DNA from: Coriobacteriaceae bacterium
Lineage (GTDB): Bacteria; Actinomycetota; Coriobacteriia; Coriobacteriales; Eggerthellaceae
Length of the DNA: 64,000 bases
Assembly: GCA_015062685.1 (NCBI GenBank)
Contig: SUUE01000011.1
Coordinates: 1 to 64,000, forward strand
Direction of reading: 5' to 3'
Positions 8,890 through 17,286 of this stretch are shown piece after piece. A program made the position numbers and the translations under genes. The notes under the pieces are model-generated. The model did not search any database. It was given only the letters and a program-made list of their open reading frames with translations, and was not told where the DNA came from. Each line of letters begins with the position of its first letter. Positions within the stretch are counted from its first letter, which is position 1.

Positions 8890-8918
8890 ATATTATTCTG
8901 AAATTGGATTATGGTCAA
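8890..8918 (-). promoter_or_regulatory. Predicted sigma-70-type promoter of modA with overlapping dyad
   Basis: Read on the minus strand: TTGACC, a 17-nt spacer, then TAATAT. Transcription would start near 8883, giving a ~60-nt leader before modA. A dyad ATTG-N9-CAAT (8904-8919) overlaps the -35 box and has the general form of a LysR- or ModE-type operator. A LysR gene lies immediately upstream. Confidence 0.6.
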
Positions 8919-9034
8919 TCCTGAATTATTTTTTTTCTCGTTTATTCGCGTTTTGACATAATGGTATGAACAGTGACGAATAGGGCCGAACAACCCGGCT
9001 CGTCTAATGGGCTTAAGGCAGTCTCGATTGTGAT

Positions 9035-9985
9035 TTACTGACCGAAAAACTCGTACTTTATCTCAGGCTGCCAATCGGCAAGGGCGCGGGCGCTGCATTC
9101 GAACCCCTCGCGACAAGCATCCAAAGGCGCACCGATGAACTCATCATGATAGTAGGCAACCGTCGAGAACGAGACGTCGGCGCCCACTACGGGCAGCTGC
9201 GTTAGCTGGTTGCCGAACATCATGTTGTTCATGCCCGAAGAGAAAGCGACGTACCCCTCCGTCTGAACCTTGAGGTAGAGCATGTCGATGTCACGGTAAT
9301 ACGCCTGCGCCGCCTGAAGATCCTTCTCGTCGACGAAGCGGTCTATAAACTCCGCGAGCCCCCCATACACGTAGATATCAGGCAAGAGCAGCTTGCTGGA
9401 GCGCAAGTCCTCCAAAGTGACGCCCTCTTTCCGTGTGGCAAGAGGGTGGTCGTTCGCGCAGACGGCCGAGAACGAATCCTCGTATATAGATGTGGACCGG
9501 TAGCGCTTCGATAAAGCTGGGTCGATGCTCATGGCAATGGCTGCATCCACTTCGTGATCCTCGAGAGCTCGGCGCAACTCGACGTACTCCATGCAGACGA
9601 GCGAAAGACGCAGCTCGGGATGTTGGCTGGCCATATGGCGGACGAAGCGCACGATGACGGGCCTCGCGGCATTGCGCAGGTAGCCTATGCGCACCGTGGT
9701 CGAGTAGCTTCCCGCCGATTCCCGCGCGCGCTCGACGGCGGCGTCCCAATCGCGCAAGACGATCTTGGCCTCCCTGCTGAATTCGGAGCCCGCCTCGGTG
9801 AGCCTCGCGCCGCGGCTATCTCGCTCGAGCAAACGCACCCCGAGCATTTCCTCAAGTGCGGCCATATGACGGCTGATCACCGACTTGCTGACGAAGAAGT
9901 GCTCGGCCGTCTTCTTGAAGCTGAGAGTGTCCGACAAGTACGCGAACTCCTCGAGCATGTCCATGTTCATAGCGCCGTTGCGCAT
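9035..9985 (-). CDS. LysR-family transcriptional regulator
   Basis: A 316-residue DNA-binding regulator. The N-terminal winged helix-turn-helix is typical of LysR: FAYLSDTLSFKKTAEHFFVS then SVISRHMAALEE, followed by LLERDSRGARLTEAG. The remaining ~220 residues form the periplasmic-binding-like effector domain. The start MRNGAMNMD is preceded by a GGGGAGG ribosome site; a longer frame from 10057 is less likely. It lies directly upstream of modA on the same strand and is divergent from a 52-residue ORF, so either may be its target. The effector is unknown; regulation of molybdate uptake is inferred from position only. Confidence 0.85.
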   Translation of the reverse strand: MRNGAMNMDMLEEFAYLSDTLSFKKTAEHFFVSKSVISRHMAALEEMLGVRLLERDSRGARLTEAGSEFSREAKIVLRDWDAAVERARESAGSYSTTVRIGYLRNAARPVIVRFVRHMASQHPELRLSLVCMEYVELRRALEDHEVDAAIAMSIDPALSKRYRSTSIYEDSFSAVCANDHPLATRKEGVTLEDLRSSKLLLPDIYVYGGLAEFIDRFVDEKDLQAAQAYYRDIDMLYLKVQTEGYVAFSSGMNNMMFGNQLTQLPVVGADVSFSTVAYYHDEFIGAPLDACREGFECSARALADWQPEIKYEFFGQ

Positions 9986-10271
9986 GGCCTCCCCTTTGCC
10001 ATGTTCTCTGCAAGCGAACCCCACCGCAAATGCGGCGACCCCGCTAAAGGTACACAACTGTTCCCGAAAGCGCGTTGCAGCATTTGCAACGCGCGCTCCT
10101 TTCCTGGAACAAACAGTGCGCTATACTACCAACCTGCGGTTTCGCATTGGTTTCGCTCAGATTCATCTCTCATGGATTCTTCACAATTTAGCCGTTCGCA
10201 AGAATAATAGTTGATATCTAGCATTCTTTACTATCCTGTGTTTGTCGTTATCAATACGAACAAAGGAGAGA

Positions 10272-10430
10272 ATGATGTCGGAAGCACGTAACTACAGCGA
10301 GATGGACATGAAGACGACCGTCGAGGCCGTTATCCGCGACGCCAAGCTGGCTGGCACTGTCACCCTGCCGCTGCGCACCGAGGGCTACCACAAGTGCTCC
10401 AACCTCCTCTTCACCGATCGCCTGAACTAA
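10272..10430 (+). CDS. 52-residue protein of unknown function
   Basis: A short ORF with a good AAAGGAGAGA ribosome site 2-6 nt before tandem ATG codons (10272 and 10275), and a strong intrinsic terminator 20 bp after its stop. This makes a complete, free-standing small transcription unit. The protein has an acidic/neutral N-terminal half (SEARNYSEMDMKTTVEAVIR) and a C-terminal part with GYHKCSNLLF containing one Cys and one His. It has no signal peptide or membrane helix. It is divergent from the LysR gene, with 286 bp between them. I do not recognise the family. Confidence 0.6.
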   Translation: MMSEARNYSEMDMKTTVEAVIRDAKLAGTVTLPLRTEGYHKCSNLLFTDRLN

Positions 10431-10450
10431 CAGCGGTCCCGAAGAGGCGG

Positions 10451-10484
10451 AAGGCTGCGACGGTAAGTCGCAGCCTTCTTTTTT
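10451..10484 (+). terminator. Intrinsic terminator of the 52-residue ORF
   Basis: An 11-bp GC-rich stem with a 5-nt loop is followed by CTTCTTTTTT-type pyrimidines. It is a classic rho-independent terminator on the plus strand and lies just before the stop of the GGDEF/EAL gene on the opposite strand. Confidence 0.85.
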
Positions 10485-10502
10485 ACTGTCACGTATGGCG
10501 CG

Positions 10503-12950
10503 CTAGGCCCAGACGCTCTCCCGTTCGAATGGCCTGGCGTTGCCGCTGCGAACTCTGTCGATCACGCTTTCGAGGGGCCGTGGCTCGCTGAACAGGAATC
10601 CTTGCATCTTATCGCAGCCCATCTCGTGCAACACGCTTAGATGCTCCTCGGTTTCCACGCCCTCGACCAGCGTCGCTATCCCCATTTGACTTGCCATGTC
10701 TATGATGCTCGAGACGATAATGAGGTTCTTGCCCGAATCGGAACTGCTCCTCATGAACCGCACGTCGAGCTTGATGAGGTCGAAGTCGAGGTCCTGCAGC
10801 AAATTGAGCGTGGAATACTCGCTTCCAAAATCATCCATCCAAACCTGGAAACCGTTCCTGCGGAACCGCTCAACCTCCTCTTTCAAGAACTCCTGGTTCT
10901 CGACAAACGCGCTCTCGGTTATCTCTATTCGGATCATTTCGCGCGTAAAGCCCGACGCATCCACCAGCTCGGCGATGGCCTTCACGATGTCGCATTGCTC
11001 GAAGTCGTAGCGCGACACGTTCACCGAAACGGGAACCACGGGCAAACCCAAGCGCCTCTTAAACGCCATGTCGGCCAGCACTTGCCTCACCACATGCAGG
11101 GTCAACTTGTATATCTGCCTGCTCTCCTCAAGCGGCGGAATAAAACGACAGGGCGGGAGCATCCCGAGCGTGGGATCGTTCCACCGCGAAAGAGCTTCCT
11201 CGTTGCAGATTGCCCGCGTGGAAGTGCGGACGATGGGCTGATAGTACACCTCGAGGATGCCACGCTCGATCGCTTCGTCAACATGGGTCACGATATACTC
11301 CCGGAACCTGGCATCGGCATCGAGGCGTTCGTCGTAGAGCCGGTACACCATCTTCCTGTCATCGTGGACGCATTTCTCTGCGACCCTCGCCCTGTCGAGG
11401 AGCGAAATGGCGCTCTCCCCCTCCTCATACTCCGCGAAGCCCGCACGACAGACCACGGGAAAACCGTCCCTGAACTGACGCAAACCCTCGCTTACCAACC
11501 TCATTCCCCGGTCTATCTCATCCCCGTAGCACATAAGCCCAAACTGGCTACTGGCAATATTGCAGAGCAAGCGTTCGGGAAACGCCTCACGCAGCAAAAC
11601 CGCCGCCTGCTGGATGAGCTTATCCCCTTGCGCATAGCCGAACTCACTGTTGAAGCGCTTAATCTGCGGCAACGTTATGAACCCCAACGAGGGGGCGCGA
11701 TCAAGGTCTGCGATGGTCTCCAGCACGCCATCGCAACGGGATACGAAGAACGACATCGAGGGCAACCCTGTAAGCTGGTTCGTCTCGTAACCCTTTAAAT
11801 GGGTATCGAGATTGCTCTCCACAATGCCCGCACGGAAGGTGCGCTGGTTGAACTCACCGCCGATTGTCTGGCCCCGGCCCTTACTCGCTGCCTGATGGCC
11901 ATATATCTCGGCAAGCTGGACCATTTGGCGAAACTCCTCTGCGGTTTGGGGCTCGCCCAAGACGTAGCCCACCGCGCATGTCGGCGACAGCCGATAACCC
12001 GCATATACGCTTTCCCTCAGCTTCACGCGGGCGGCAGATATCGCCGCAAGGCATTCCTCCTCCGCCACACCCTCAACGACGCAGAGCGCCTCGTCGCCCC
12101 CGAAGCGGTACACCGATTTGCGGCCAAACGCCTCGACGAGAATGGCGGACGACCCGATGAGCAACTCGTTTCCCACATCATGCCCGTATACATCGTTGAA
12201 CAGGTCGAGCTGGTCGAGAATAGCGGCCGATATCGTCAACGGCTTGCCCAGGTATTCCGGTATATGGAGCTCGAGCGACCTCCTGTTCCGCAAACCCGTG
12301 AGCTCGTCGTGCTCTAATGTACGACGAGCCTCCTCCGTCCGGGCGAGCGCCACGATGCGAACCTGCACCACTACGTTGGCCACTGCGAGCGCGGCGAAAT
12401 AGAACTCGAGTGCATGGAACAAATCGCGCTCGAAGATGGACGGGTCCTTCGCCATATAGCTCGCCACCACGAAAGCGGCCACCCACCCGGTGGTCACGAG
12501 CATCATGCGAATGGGCTTGTCGAGCACGAACACGGGCATCGCCATAAGGAAGATGAAGAACGTGATCGCCTGATGGTCTGGGTCCAGAAACGTTCCGAGC
12601 AAGATGGAGCAGATGAGGATGGGCGCCTCGAGCGCATAGAGCATGCCCGTGGAGTGCGGGTAATCATCCGGAATGAGCCAGCGCTCCACCACCAACAGCA
12701 CAAGAAAATAGGCAAGCGCCCACCCCGTGCTATAGAGGAGCGATAACAAGTTGGCCTCGTTCGAGAGCACAATTTGCACGAGCATGTTGGCCGCGGCCAG
12801 GGGCGTGCCCACGACGGCCAGGAGACGAATAGCCAACCGGTTCTCGCGATTGACCTCTTCGCGATTCCCCGAAAGGGCATCGCCTCTCAAGGTTTTCCAG
12901 AATGCCCGATCCATTGATCGCCCCGCAATCGAACGCGATTGCTCGAACAT
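10503..12950 (-). CDS. Membrane GGDEF-GGDEF-EAL cyclic-di-GMP protein
   Basis: An 815-residue protein with about five or six membrane helices in residues 40-200. A GGDEF domain follows (motif FGGDEA instead of GGDEF, metal-site Asp in LDQLDLFNDVYGHD). Next comes a second, degenerate GGDEF-like domain (residues about 385-530, with ASSQF at the motif position), then an EAL domain. The EAL domain keeps the catalytic set: NEEALSRW, SVNVSR, EITES, DDFGSEYS, IKLD, EGVETEEH and MQGFLFSEP. It is therefore likely an active c-di-GMP phosphodiesterase with regulatory GGDEF domains; cyclase activity is doubtful. The start could instead be the ATG at 12914, where the preceding sequence is slightly better. 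It stands alone between importer genes. Confidence 0.9.
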   Translation of the reverse strand: MFEQSRSIAGRSMDRAFWKTLRGDALSGNREEVNRENRLAIRLLAVVGTPLAAANMLVQIVLSNEANLLSLLYSTGWALAYFLVLLVVERWLIPDDYPHSTGMLYALEAPILICSILLGTFLDPDHQAITFFIFLMAMPVFVLDKPIRMMLVTTGWVAAFVVASYMAKDPSIFERDLFHALEFYFAALAVANVVVQVRIVALARTEEARRTLEHDELTGLRNRRSLELHIPEYLGKPLTISAAILDQLDLFNDVYGHDVGNELLIGSSAILVEAFGRKSVYRFGGDEALCVVEGVAEEECLAAISAARVKLRESVYAGYRLSPTCAVGYVLGEPQTAEEFRQMVQLAEIYGHQAASKGRGQTIGGEFNQRTFRAGIVESNLDTHLKGYETNQLTGLPSMSFFVSRCDGVLETIADLDRAPSLGFITLPQIKRFNSEFGYAQGDKLIQQAAVLLREAFPERLLCNIASSQFGLMCYGDEIDRGMRLVSEGLRQFRDGFPVVCRAGFAEYEEGESAISLLDRARVAEKCVHDDRKMVYRLYDERLDADARFREYIVTHVDEAIERGILEVYYQPIVRTSTRAICNEEALSRWNDPTLGMLPPCRFIPPLEESRQIYKLTLHVVRQVLADMAFKRRLGLPVVPVSVNVSRYDFEQCDIVKAIAELVDASGFTREMIRIEITESAFVENQEFLKEEVERFRRNGFQVWMDDFGSEYSTLNLLQDLDFDLIKLDVRFMRSSSDSGKNLIIVSSIIDMASQMGIATLVEGVETEEHLSVLHEMGCDKMQGFLFSEPRPLESVIDRVRSGNARPFERESVWA

Positions 12951-12985
12951 TCCAATTTTACCTCATCAGGCGCTTTGCCCAAAAT

Positions 12986-13828
12986 CTAGAGGGCCGTCAT
13001 GCGGATGCTCATATCGAGGGGTTTTGCGGTGTACAGGGCCGTCGTTGCCAAGCCGTCAACCCCCGTGGCGGCGTAAGCTGCTGCGTTTTGGGGGTTCACG
13101 CCACCCGCGGCGACGAGGGTAACGCGCGGATCGATGGCACGCAGCTCTTTCACGAGCGCATCGAGCTCGGCAACGGGCACCTTGTCGAGCTGAATGCCGT
13201 CTACCCCCGCGGCGGCGAGCACGCGCGCCTGCTCCGGCGATGCCTCCACGAAGAACTTCTTCTCGATGCAGCGGCTGCGGAACTCGGGGATGCGCCTGAC
13301 GAACTCGTCGAAGCCACCGAGGAACTTCATGTGATGGTCGAACACGAGAACGGTCTCGGAAAGGCCCAAGCGGTGAGGGAACGCGCCTCCCACCATGACA
13401 GCCTCGATGAGCAGGTCCTTGCAACCCGGCATGCTCTTGCGCGTGGTGAGCACCTCGCACCGAGGGTTCACGCTATGCGCGGCATCCACCATGGCACGCG
13501 TCTTCGTAGCCACTGCGGACAAGTGGTCGAGCAGGTTCAGTCCCACCTTCCAAACTTGGTGCAAATCGCCGGCACGGCCGCGAACGCGCAGAATGGGCTC
13601 CTCGGGTTCGATGGCGTCCCCAGAACCGTGAAGCGCCTCAACCTCGCAACCAGCCGCTTTGGCCAAACGCGCCACTTCCTCAACACCAGCTACGATGCAC
13701 GCCTCGCGGGAAAAATACTCCATCTCGCCCACCGCATCGCCTATTCCCAGGATCTCGCTCGTGAGGTCGATGTAGGGAACGTCCTCGGCCATGAAGTAGT
13801 CGAGCCGTGCGTCAGAAATGCGAATCAT
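12986..13828 (-). CDS. modD: ModD, nicotinate-nucleotide pyrophosphorylase-like molybdenum transport protein
   Basis: A 280-residue member of the quinolinate phosphoribosyltransferase fold, ModD subgroup. Visible markers are the RISDARLDYFMAEDVPYIDLT opening, the LLDHLSAVAT segment, TTRKSMPG with the phosphoribosyl-handling Arg/Lys, and VAAGGVNPQN near the end. ModD genes are typically found beside molybdate transporters, but the reaction is not established. There is no nadA or nadB here, so NAD synthesis is unlikely. It is divergent from the second importer, and an AAAGG ribosome site precedes the ATG. A palindrome sits in the shared upstream region. Confidence 0.88.
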   Translation of the reverse strand: MIRISDARLDYFMAEDVPYIDLTSEILGIGDAVGEMEYFSREACIVAGVEEVARLAKAAGCEVEALHGSGDAIEPEEPILRVRGRAGDLHQVWKVGLNLLDHLSAVATKTRAMVDAAHSVNPRCEVLTTRKSMPGCKDLLIEAVMVGGAFPHRLGLSETVLVFDHHMKFLGGFDEFVRRIPEFRSRCIEKKFFVEASPEQARVLAAAGVDGIQLDKVPVAELDALVKELRAIDPRVTLVAAGGVNPQNAAAYAATGVDGLATTALYTAKPLDMSIRMTAL

Positions 13829-13911
13829 TATCTATCCTTTCCAAACTATTATTTATTTCCCAGTTATATACTTGGTTGAAACGCTTCTCTCACATGAATA
13901 ATCTGTTTACG

Positions 13912-13931
13912 CTCAAACAATCGTGTTTGAG
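13912..13931. promoter_or_regulatory. Perfect dyad in the modD / importer-2 divergent promoter region
   Basis: CTCAAACA-ATCG-TGTTTGAG is an 8-bp perfect inverted repeat with a 4-nt centre. It lies 83 bp upstream of modD and 53 bp upstream of the importer-2 binding protein. Its size and place fit an operator that controls both directions. The regulator is unknown. Confidence 0.4.
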
Positions 13932-13984
13932 GATAATAGAAATGCGGGCCCTTGTCACCCGCTTCAGCGAAAGAGAGGCACGGC

Positions 13985-14860
13985 ATGAACAACACCTTGC
14001 AGGGACGCCTGTACTCAAGGCGCGACATCTTCAAACTGACCGGCATCGCCGGCGCTGCCATGGCAGGCGGGGTTCTGCTCGCAGGCTGCTCTTCGACAAG
14101 CAACGCCGTTTCGGCAGGCAGCTCGGCCTCGTCGGCAGCCGCCTCCACAGCCAGCGCGAGCGCAGCTTCGAGCACGGCATCCCTTGGCGGGTCTCAGCTC
14201 AACATCTACTGCGGCGCCGGCATGACCGATCCCTTCACCGAGATTGCGGATGCCTTCGAGAAGCAAACCGGCTGCAAGACGAACGTCACGTTCGCGAACG
14301 CCGCTCAAATCCAAACGCAGATAAAGGAGACCAAGGAGGGCGACTTCTTCATCGCCGGCTCCAAGGAAGAGCTCAAGCCGGTCGAGGACTCCGTCAAGGA
14401 GAGCACGGACCTGGTTAAGCACATCCCCGTCATTGCCGTGCCCAGCGCCAACCCCAAGAACATCGCGGGCCTGAACGACCTCGCTAACGCCGATATGCTC
14501 CTCATCGGCGACCCGGAGTCCACCCCCATCGGCAAGATCGCCAAGAAGGCGCTCACCGACGCTGGCATCTGGGAGGGCCTCCAGCAGAAGGGCGCCATCA
14601 GCACCACGACGACAGCACCGCAAATCGCGACCGCCCTCGCGAAGGGCGAAGGCGATGCGGGTATCGTCTGGAAAGAAAACGTGAAAGCCGACGGCGCCAA
14701 GATCGTCGACACCAAGGACCTCGACGGCTACGTCAAGGTGGTTCCCGCAGCGCTGCTCACCAGCGTGAGCGACGAAACTGCAGCCAAGGAGTTCCAGAGC
14801 TACCTGAAGACGAGCGAGGCCCAGGACATCTGGAAGAAATACGGCTACGAGCTCGCCTAA
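13985..14860 (+). CDS. Molybdate/tungstate-type substrate-binding lipoprotein with Tat signal (importer 2)
   Basis: A 291-residue binding protein. It begins with a twin-arginine signal (SRRDIFKLTG) and a lipobox LLAGC, then a long Ser/Ala linker and a periplasmic-binding type II fold opening LNIYCGAGMTDPF. This is the ModA/WtpA style of oxyanion binding site. The export route differs from the first ModA in this window, which has an ordinary Sec signal. The start at 13985 is chosen because the Tat motif follows it closely; an upstream in-frame start at 13952 would add 11 unlikely residues. Permease and ATPase genes follow. The ligand may be molybdate, tungstate or a related oxyanion. Confidence 0.85.
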   Translation: MNNTLQGRLYSRRDIFKLTGIAGAAMAGGVLLAGCSSTSNAVSAGSSASSAAASTASASAASSTASLGGSQLNIYCGAGMTDPFTEIADAFEKQTGCKTNVTFANAAQIQTQIKETKEGDFFIAGSKEELKPVEDSVKESTDLVKHIPVIAVPSANPKNIAGLNDLANADMLLIGDPESTPIGKIAKKALTDAGIWEGLQQKGAISTTTTAPQIATALAKGEGDAGIVWKENVKADGAKIVDTKDLDGYVKVVPAALLTSVSDETAAKEFQSYLKTSEAQDIWKKYGYELA

Positions 14861-14895
14861 AGAGCGGCGACTCCCTTTTGCCCTTCCTTCCCTAA

Positions 14896-14930
14896 CCGGC
14901 CGCGCGCCCGCCCCTGGGGTGCGCGGCCGG
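14896..14930 (+). terminator. GC-rich hairpin between the importer-2 binding protein and permease genes
   Basis: A 10-bp stem (CCGGCCGCGC with its complement), extended by a few further pairs, lies 35 nt after the binding-protein stop and 15 nt before the permease ATG. Without a T-run it is more likely an mRNA-stability or attenuation hairpin, matching the one in the first importer operon. Confidence 0.45.
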
Positions 14931-14945
14931 CCCTCGAAGCCGGCC

Positions 14946-15809
14946 ATGAAACGATTTGAAGAAGAAATAGCACGTAGATGTGGGCGCAGGAAACGCGAGG
15001 TCTTCCCGACTGTCTGTATCATCGTAGCCTGCATCCCGCTGCTCTTCATCGGCAGCGCCATACTCACCATCGCCGTGAACGGAATCGCGCACCTGGGCGA
15101 ATCCGTATCATCCGCGGAAGTGCTCTTCTCGTTGCGGATGAGCGTGGTCACTTCCACCATTTCCACGACGATCTGCCTACTGCTCGCCCTGCCCACCGCC
15201 TATGCGCTCACGCGCACGAACATGCCGTTCAAGCGCACCGCCGAAACGCTCATGCAGCTCACGTTATCGCTCCCTTATATCCTTTTGGGTTTTGCTCTGC
15301 TGCTCATGTTCTCCTCCCCTGCGGGCAAGGCGCTCAAGGACATCGGCTTCGCCGTCGTGTTCCAGCCCGCCGGCATCGTGTTCGCCCAGCTCATCGTGAA
15401 CCTGCCGTTTTCCATACGCATGGTGCGCACCGCTTTCGGCGACGTGAGCCCGCGCATGGAGTTCGTGGCCAAGACGCTTGGCGCGGGGTCCTTCGACGCG
15501 TTCCGCACCATCATCCTCCCCCTTTGCCGCAACTCGATCATCAGCACGTTCGTGCTTACCTGGGCGCGAGGCATGGGCGAGTTCGGCGCAACGCTCATGC
15601 TCGTAGGCGTCACGCGCATGAGAACGGAGACGCTGCCTGGCAGCGTGTACCTGTCCATTTCCACAGGCAACACCGACACAGCCATGGCCACTGCCATGAT
15701 TATGCTCGTGGTGTCGGCCATCACGCTCGTCGTGGCCAATGTGCTCAGCCGCCCCGTCGGAAGCAGCCGCATAGAGCGCAAGAAGAAATCGAAAAGGAAG
15801 GCGGCGTAG
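14946..15809 (+). CDS. ABC transporter permease, ModB/WtpB-like (importer 2)
   Basis: A 287-residue permease with about six membrane helices. The cytoplasmic EAA-type loop is present around RMEFVAKTLGAGSFDAFRTI...LP, followed by GMGEFGATLML, a segment highly typical of ModB-type permeases. The length is normal, unlike the first ModB with its extra exported domain. The start is set at MKRFEEE (14946); the frame is open further up, but that region holds the hairpin. The C-terminus is very basic (ERKKKSKRK). It overlaps nothing and is followed 3 bp later by the ATPase gene. Confidence 0.87.
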   Translation: MKRFEEEIARRCGRRKREVFPTVCIIVACIPLLFIGSAILTIAVNGIAHLGESVSSAEVLFSLRMSVVTSTISTTICLLLALPTAYALTRTNMPFKRTAETLMQLTLSLPYILLGFALLLMFSSPAGKALKDIGFAVVFQPAGIVFAQLIVNLPFSIRMVRTAFGDVSPRMEFVAKTLGAGSFDAFRTIILPLCRNSIISTFVLTWARGMGEFGATLMLVGVTRMRTETLPGSVYLSISTGNTDTAMATAMIMLVVSAITLVVANVLSRPVGSSRIERKKKSKRKAA

Positions 15810-15812
15810 CGC

Positions 15813-16526
15813 ATGCCCGGGCGGATAGACATCCACGACCTGCGTGTCACGCGGGGCGAGTTCACGCTCGAGGTAGACGAGCTCTCCATCAACGAAGGGG
15901 AGATCTTCGCCATATTGGGCACAACAGGGTCGGGCAAGACCGTGCTCATGGAGTCAGTTGCCGGCGCCTTCCCCGTCAACAGCGGATCGATCCTGCTCGA
16001 TGGCAAGGACATCGACTCCTTGCCCATTCAGCAGCGCCACCTGGGAATTCTCTACCAGGATTACGCCCTGTTCCCGCACATGACCGTGCACGACAACATC
16101 GCATACGGCCTCAAGCGGAAGCGGCCACGCCCGCACGACATCGATGAACAGGTGAACGAGATGCTCCAGCTGTTCGGCATCGAGCACCTCGCCGATCGAT
16201 TCCCGGGCGTCATAAGCGGAGGCGAATCACAGCGCACCGCCCTCGCCCGCGCGCTCGTCATGCGCCCCGAGATCCTCATCCTGGACGAGCCGTTCTCAGC
16301 GCTCGACCCCACCACGAAGAAGCAGATGTACGGCTTGCTGCGCTGCGTGCACGAGCGCTTCGGGTGCACGATCGTGTTCGTCACCCACGATTTCAACGAA
16401 GCCCAGACGCTCGCCGACCGCGTAGGAGTCATCCTCGACGGCAAGCTGCGCTGCGTCGTCGAAGCCGCGCGCCTCTTCGACGACGAGCACGCGCCCGAGG
16501 TTAAACGCTTCCTCGGCCTCGAGTAG
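15813..16526 (+). CDS. ABC transporter ATP-binding protein, ModC/WtpC-like (importer 2)
   Basis: A 237-residue ATPase. Walker A is GTTGSGKT, the signature is ISGGESQRTALARAL, Walker B is LILDEPFSALD and the H-loop is VTHD. It lacks the C-terminal TOBE extension present in the first importer's ATPase, so it is about 130 residues shorter. It begins 3 bp after the permease stop, and the three genes are clearly one operon. Presence of Q-loop and signature residues indicates an active enzyme. Substrate (molybdate or tungstate) cannot be decided from sequence. Confidence 0.88.
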   Translation: MPGRIDIHDLRVTRGEFTLEVDELSINEGEIFAILGTTGSGKTVLMESVAGAFPVNSGSILLDGKDIDSLPIQQRHLGILYQDYALFPHMTVHDNIAYGLKRKRPRPHDIDEQVNEMLQLFGIEHLADRFPGVISGGESQRTALARALVMRPEILILDEPFSALDPTTKKQMYGLLRCVHERFGCTIVFVTHDFNEAQTLADRVGVILDGKLRCVVEAARLFDDEHAPEVKRFLGLE

Positions 16527-16654
16527 CCGGGCTTGAGGTATGAAACGTGACGAACGGGGACGTTTTACATTATCATTGTAGCCACTTCTGAATAATTGGC
16601 ATTTCGCTTTCACCTGGTGTTTTTTCTTCTCTTTGAATATTGCATGAATAACAT

Positions 16655-16682
16655 TTCGACTGTGGACCTTAACGAGTATAGT
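16655..16682 (+). promoter_or_regulatory. Predicted promoter of the winged-helix gene
   Basis: TTCGAC, a 16-nt spacer and TATAGT lie 69 bp upstream of the ATG at 16751. The match is moderate at -35 and good at -10. The 224-bp gap upstream otherwise holds AT-rich sequence with no ORF. Confidence 0.4.
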
Positions 16683-16750
16683 ATCCAACGTTTGAAACGG
16701 GCGCTCGAGCCCTTTCTGATAGACAAGAACATTTGGAGAAGAGGTTGACC

Positions 16751-17257
16751 ATGAACAAATCCACGAAGACCCTCGCGCAGATGAAGAAGGCCACGAAGCT
16801 CGTGCGCCTCGCGCAGCGCAAGAACGGCCCCCGGAGCTACAAGCGCGGCCAGGGCGCCCTGCTGCGCGAGCTGCTCGCGAACGACGGCGCGACCCAGCGC
16901 GAGCTCGTCGTGAAGCTCGGCCTGAGCCGCGGTGCTCTCAAGGACGTCGTCCGCAAGGCCCAGCGCAACGGCTACGTGACCATCGAGGATGCCGAGGGCA
17001 AGAAGACCTACGCCCTGCGCCTGACCGACGAGGGTCGCAAGGTTGCCGAGAAGCACGAGGTCGCTCAGGACAAGGCCGCCGACGAAGTTCTGGCCGCCCT
17101 CTCCGATGACGAGCGCGCCCAGCTTGACACCATCACGGAGAAGCTGATCCTGGCCTGCAAGGAAGCCGGCGTCGAGGGCAAGGGCAAGGGCCGCAAGCAC
17201 CATCGCAAGGGCAAGGGCTGCAAGAAGCACGGCCATGGCCACCGCTGCCACAAGTAA
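16751..17257 (+). CDS. MarR-like winged-helix regulator with His/Lys-rich tail
   Basis: A 168-residue protein. Residues ~30-90 form a winged helix: LLRELLANDGATQRELVVKL, then GLSRGALKDVVRKAQRNGYV, then the wing and RLTDEGRKVAE. This resembles MarR-type regulators. The last ~25 residues are Gly/Lys/His-rich with two Cys (KHHRKGKGCKKHGHGHRCHK), a plausible metal-binding or nucleic-acid-binding tail. A GGAGAAGAGG ribosome site precedes the ATG at 16751. It is a single-gene unit ending in a strong terminator. Target genes are unknown. The tail suggests nickel, copper or zinc sensing, which is inference. Confidence 0.75.
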   Translation: MNKSTKTLAQMKKATKLVRLAQRKNGPRSYKRGQGALLRELLANDGATQRELVVKLGLSRGALKDVVRKAQRNGYVTIEDAEGKKTYALRLTDEGRKVAEKHEVAQDKAADEVLAALSDDERAQLDTITEKLILACKEAGVEGKGKGRKHHRKGKGCKKHGHGHRCHK

Positions 17258-17286
17258 GCACGACCGACAGCAAACCTCCCAAGAAC

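Noticed and set aside
13860-13937. Sigma-70 promoter for importer 2
   Set aside because: Several AT-rich -10-like boxes exist (AATAAT, GATAAT), but none has a good -35 at 16-18 nt spacing, so no promoter was called.
16539-16569. Imperfect dyad ATGAAACGT...ACGTTTTACAT after importer 2
   Set aside because: Arms are interrupted and no T-run follows; too weak to call a terminator or operator.
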